From assembly GCF_900142845.1 (NCBI RefSeq), contig NZ_FSRU01000002.1, positions 1,984,001-2,048,000 on the forward strand: a stretch of 64,000 bases of DNA. Direction: 5' to 3'. A model generated the notes under the pieces. It was not told the origin of the DNA, made no database searches, and worked only from the letters and a program-made list of their open reading frames with translations. Source of the DNA: Paraburkholderia phenazinium (GTDB lineage Bacteria > Pseudomonadota > Gammaproteobacteria > Burkholderiales > Burkholderiaceae). Below are positions 62,102 to 64,000 of this stretch, piece after piece; position 1 is the first letter of the stretch; the number at the start of each line of letters is the position of its first letter. The position numbers and the translations under genes were made by a program.

Positions 62102-62713
62102 ATGCGACGCCTGCAACGCACCGCGTTGCCGGGGATGTTGGCGCTCTCCATGACGCTCGGCCTGCTCGCCGGTTGCTCGCACAAGGAAGAACCCTGGCAT
62201 CTGACGAACGTGACCGGCCATCTGCCCGATCTCGACTTCTCGCTCGTCAGCGACAACGGCAAGCCCATCACCGGCGAGGCCTTCAAGGGCGACACCGCGC
62301 TCGTCTACTTCGGCTACACGCACTGTCCCGACGTTTGCCCTGAAACCATGGCGCGCCTGATGCAGGTACTCGCCAAGCTCGGCCCGGACGCGCACAACGT
62401 GCGCATCCTGTTCATCACCGTCGACCCGGCGCGCGACACGCCCGCGGCGCTGCATGACTACGTCGGTGCATTCGATGCCGAGCATGCCGTGGGGTTGACC
62501 GGCAGCGACCGGCAGATCGAAACGCTGGCGCGCAAGTATCGCGTCGCCTACCAGATGGAAAAGCGCGACCCGAACGGCAACTACGAAGTCACGCACAGCT
62601 CCGCGGTCTACGTCTTCGATGCGCAAGGCCACGCGCGTCTGCTCGGCACCGACCGCGATTCGCCCGAGGTGTTCGCCGCCGATCTGCGACGTATCATTGA
62701 CGACCATTCCTAA
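62102..62713 (+). CDS. Sco1/SenC/PrrC copper chaperone
   Basis: Delivers copper to cytochrome c oxidase (CuA site) in the periplasm. The 203-aa lipoprotein has a signal with lipobox LLAGC, the copper ligands CPDVCPE (CxxxC) in GYTHCPDVCPETM, and the conserved His in VTHSSAVYVFD. I start at the ATG at 62102 behind AAGG. The PCuAC gene follows 53 bp downstream, a common pairing for cytochrome oxidase assembly. Confidence 0.93.
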   Translation: MRRLQRTALPGMLALSMTLGLLAGCSHKEEPWHLTNVTGHLPDLDFSLVSDNGKPITGEAFKGDTALVYFGYTHCPDVCPETMARLMQVLAKLGPDAHNVRILFITVDPARDTPAALHDYVGAFDAEHAVGLTGSDRQIETLARKYRVAYQMEKRDPNGNYEVTHSSAVYVFDAQGHARLLGTDRDSPEVFAADLRRIIDDHS

Positions 62714-62766
62714 CGATGGGCGGCAAGCTGCCGCCCTACCTGCTCTTCCTTTCCGAGTCTGCGCCT

Positions 62767-63228
62767 ATGAACCTGAAGACCCCCTCTCTCGCAGCGCTGG
62801 GCTGCGCCCTCGCCCTCTCGTTCGGTTTCGCCGGCACCGCCGAAGCGGCCGGCCCGCAGTCCATCACCGCCCAGCACGCATGGGTGCGCTGGTTGCCGAA
62901 CAACCTGCCCGCAGCCGGCTACGTGACGCTCGTCAACGCGAGCGACAAGCCGATCGATCTCACCGACATTTCGAGTGACGACTACCAGGGCGCGATGTTG
63001 CATCAGACGGTCTCGAACGGCTCGACGCAGCAGATGGTGATGGTCGACAAGCTGACCGTGCCCGCGCATGGCCAGGTGGCGATCGCACCGGGTGGTTATC
63101 ACATCATGCTGGAACACGCGCAGCACAAGGTGGCGCCGGGCGACACCGTGCACCTGAAGCTGCAGTTCTCGGATGGCGAGACGCTCGACACGGCGTTCGC
63201 GGTCAAGTCGCCGGCCCAGGCGAACTGA
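62767..63228 (+). CDS. Periplasmic copper chaperone PCuAC
   Basis: A 153-aa exported cupredoxin-like protein (DUF461). The signal peptide ends near AEA-AGP. The H-x10-M-x-H/M copper site is represented by AMLHQTVSNGSTQQMVMVD and GGYHIMLEHAQHKV. Works with Sco1 to load CuA of cytochrome oxidase. The ATG at 62767 is preferred over one at 62716, which would add a leader ahead of the signal peptide. Confidence 0.9.
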   Translation: MNLKTPSLAALGCALALSFGFAGTAEAAGPQSITAQHAWVRWLPNNLPAAGYVTLVNASDKPIDLTDISSDDYQGAMLHQTVSNGSTQQMVMVDKLTVPAHGQVAIAPGGYHIMLEHAQHKVAPGDTVHLKLQFSDGETLDTAFAVKSPAQAN

Positions 63229-63304
63229 CGGACTTGTCGCAGGTCGCTCACCGCAAGGCGGCGGTCAGGCAAGCGCGGCGAATCGCTTCGCCGCGCGACG
63301 GCTC

Positions 63305-63799
63305 TCAGGCCGCGCGCATCCAGACGTGCGGGATGCCATCCTCATCGTGGATGTCCGAAATCGGCACGAAACCGAAGGCGCCATAGAAGCCCTGCAGATG
63401 CGCCTGGGCATGCAGACGCACCGGCACGTTGGGCCATTGCTCGGCAATGTGTCCCACGGCGCGTTCGAGCATCTTGTTGCCCAAGCCGATGCCGCGAAAA
63501 TCCGCGGTAGTCAGCACGCGGCCAATGCGGATGTCCGTCTCGTTCTCATCCGGCAGCAACACGCGCAGGTAACCCGCCAGTTTCGGCCGGGGCTCGCCCG
63601 GGCCGAACGCGAACAGATGCCACGCCCCGGTATCGAGACCGTCGATATCTCCGTACACGCAGTTCTGCTCGATCACGAACACCTCGCTGCGTGCGGCCAG
63701 CATGGCGTAGACCTCGGCGGTCGTCAGGTCGTCGAAGAATTTCCAGCGCCATTCGATAGGCGGATGCGGCGTGGCTGTGGAATGCTGCGGCTCGTTCAT
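63305..63799 (-). CDS. elaA: ElaA-type GNAT acetyltransferase
   Basis: A 164-aa GNAT protein with the ElaA opening IEWRWKFFDDLTTAEVYAMLAARSEVFVIEQNC. The acetyl-CoA-binding core is IGRVLTTADFRGIGLGNKMLERAV, and PLHAQAHLQGFY-like sequence (VRLHAQAHLQGFYGAFGFV) follows. The acceptor is unknown. I start at the ATG at 63797-63799. Confidence 0.9.
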   Translation of the reverse strand: MNEPQHSTATPHPPIEWRWKFFDDLTTAEVYAMLAARSEVFVIEQNCVYGDIDGLDTGAWHLFAFGPGEPRPKLAGYLRVLLPDENETDIRIGRVLTTADFRGIGLGNKMLERAVGHIAEQWPNVPVRLHAQAHLQGFYGAFGFVPISDIHDEDGIPHVWMRAA

Positions 63800-63914
63800 G
63801 GGGAACACGTCAAAAGGAATGCGCCCGAACGGGCGACGATGGCCGAATTATGCCGCGAATCGCGCGGGAGCATGGCAAGCCGCCCCTGCACCGCACGCGC
63901 GGCGCAGCGAGACA

Positions 63915-64000
63915 TCAGACGCGCTGTCCCGCCTGCGCCTTCGACGCCCGCTTGTTGACGTACATCGCGGCATCGGCCGCGGCGAGCAGTTCGGCAATCG
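63915..64000 (-). CDS. C-terminus of a GGDEF diguanylate cyclase (partial)
   Basis: Only the last 28 codons are in the window. They end LLAAADAAMYVNKRASKAQ with a short tail to the stop at 63915-63917. The ADxAMYxxK motif is the typical end of a GGDEF domain. The rest of the gene lies beyond the right edge. Confidence 0.7.
   Translation of the reverse strand, partial: IAELLAAADAAMYVNKRASKAQAGQRV

Overview
The window reads as a chromosome of a Burkholderiales bacterium, most like Paraburkholderia or Burkholderia. The flanks are GC-rich housekeeping DNA: gloB, a methyltransferase, rnhA, dnaQ and a tRNA-Val gene on the left; ABC exporters, a TetR/Ohr peroxide module, udh, otsBA trehalose genes, Sco1 and PCuAC copper genes and an elaA-type acetyltransferase on the right. 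Assignments rest on motifs and family knowledge read by eye, because no database search was possible.

Between them lies a 45.2-kb integrated element (about 2997-48235). It is bounded by a perfect 47-bp direct repeat of the tRNA-Val(CAC) 3' half. A tyrosine integrase sits just inside the left end, and an AlpA-like regulator, a TrfA-like replication initiator and iterons sit near the right end. The copy of the repeat at the right end is only the 3' half of a tRNA.

Inside the element: (1) 3.2-5.9 kb, integrase, small unknowns and a class III nucleotidyl-cyclase-like protein. (2) 6.2-25.2 kb, a minus-strand type I secretion locus: TolC-like, HlyD-like and HlyB-like proteins, two giant repetitive substrates (1,658 and about 1,944 aa), a sulfotransferase and two small envelope proteins. 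The larger substrate carries a metzincin protease domain at its very C-terminus. (3) 25.5-28.8 kb, decaying prophage-like and toxin-antitoxin debris: a frameshifted Dam gene, a LexA-box gene, an Rz-like remnant and a broken vapBC. (4) 28-30.2 kb, three soluble proteins including a HAD-like one. (5) 30.3-40.4 kb, a mobilization region: a PilV-like pilus tip protein with a CAP lipoprotein and a Cys-rich secreted protein, one DotA/TraY-type protein, a NikB-like MOBP relaxase with its NikA/MobC-like partner, a predicted oriT and a TraK-like gene. The remaining transfer machinery is absent. (6) 40.4-45.5 kb, small unknowns, a nonsense-broken exoribonuclease and a DUF2384/DUF2442/HipA toxin-antitoxin-like cassette. 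(7) 45.8-47.2 kb, a predicted plasmid-type origin with five ~21-bp iterons that overlap the 3' end of the initiator gene.

The element therefore looks like a plasmid-derived integrative and mobilizable element whose main cargo is a surface or secreted-protein system. The most notable ideas are that the lone TraY and PilV could remodel a helper I-type conjugation apparatus, and that a giant type I substrate delivers a protease from its C-terminal end.
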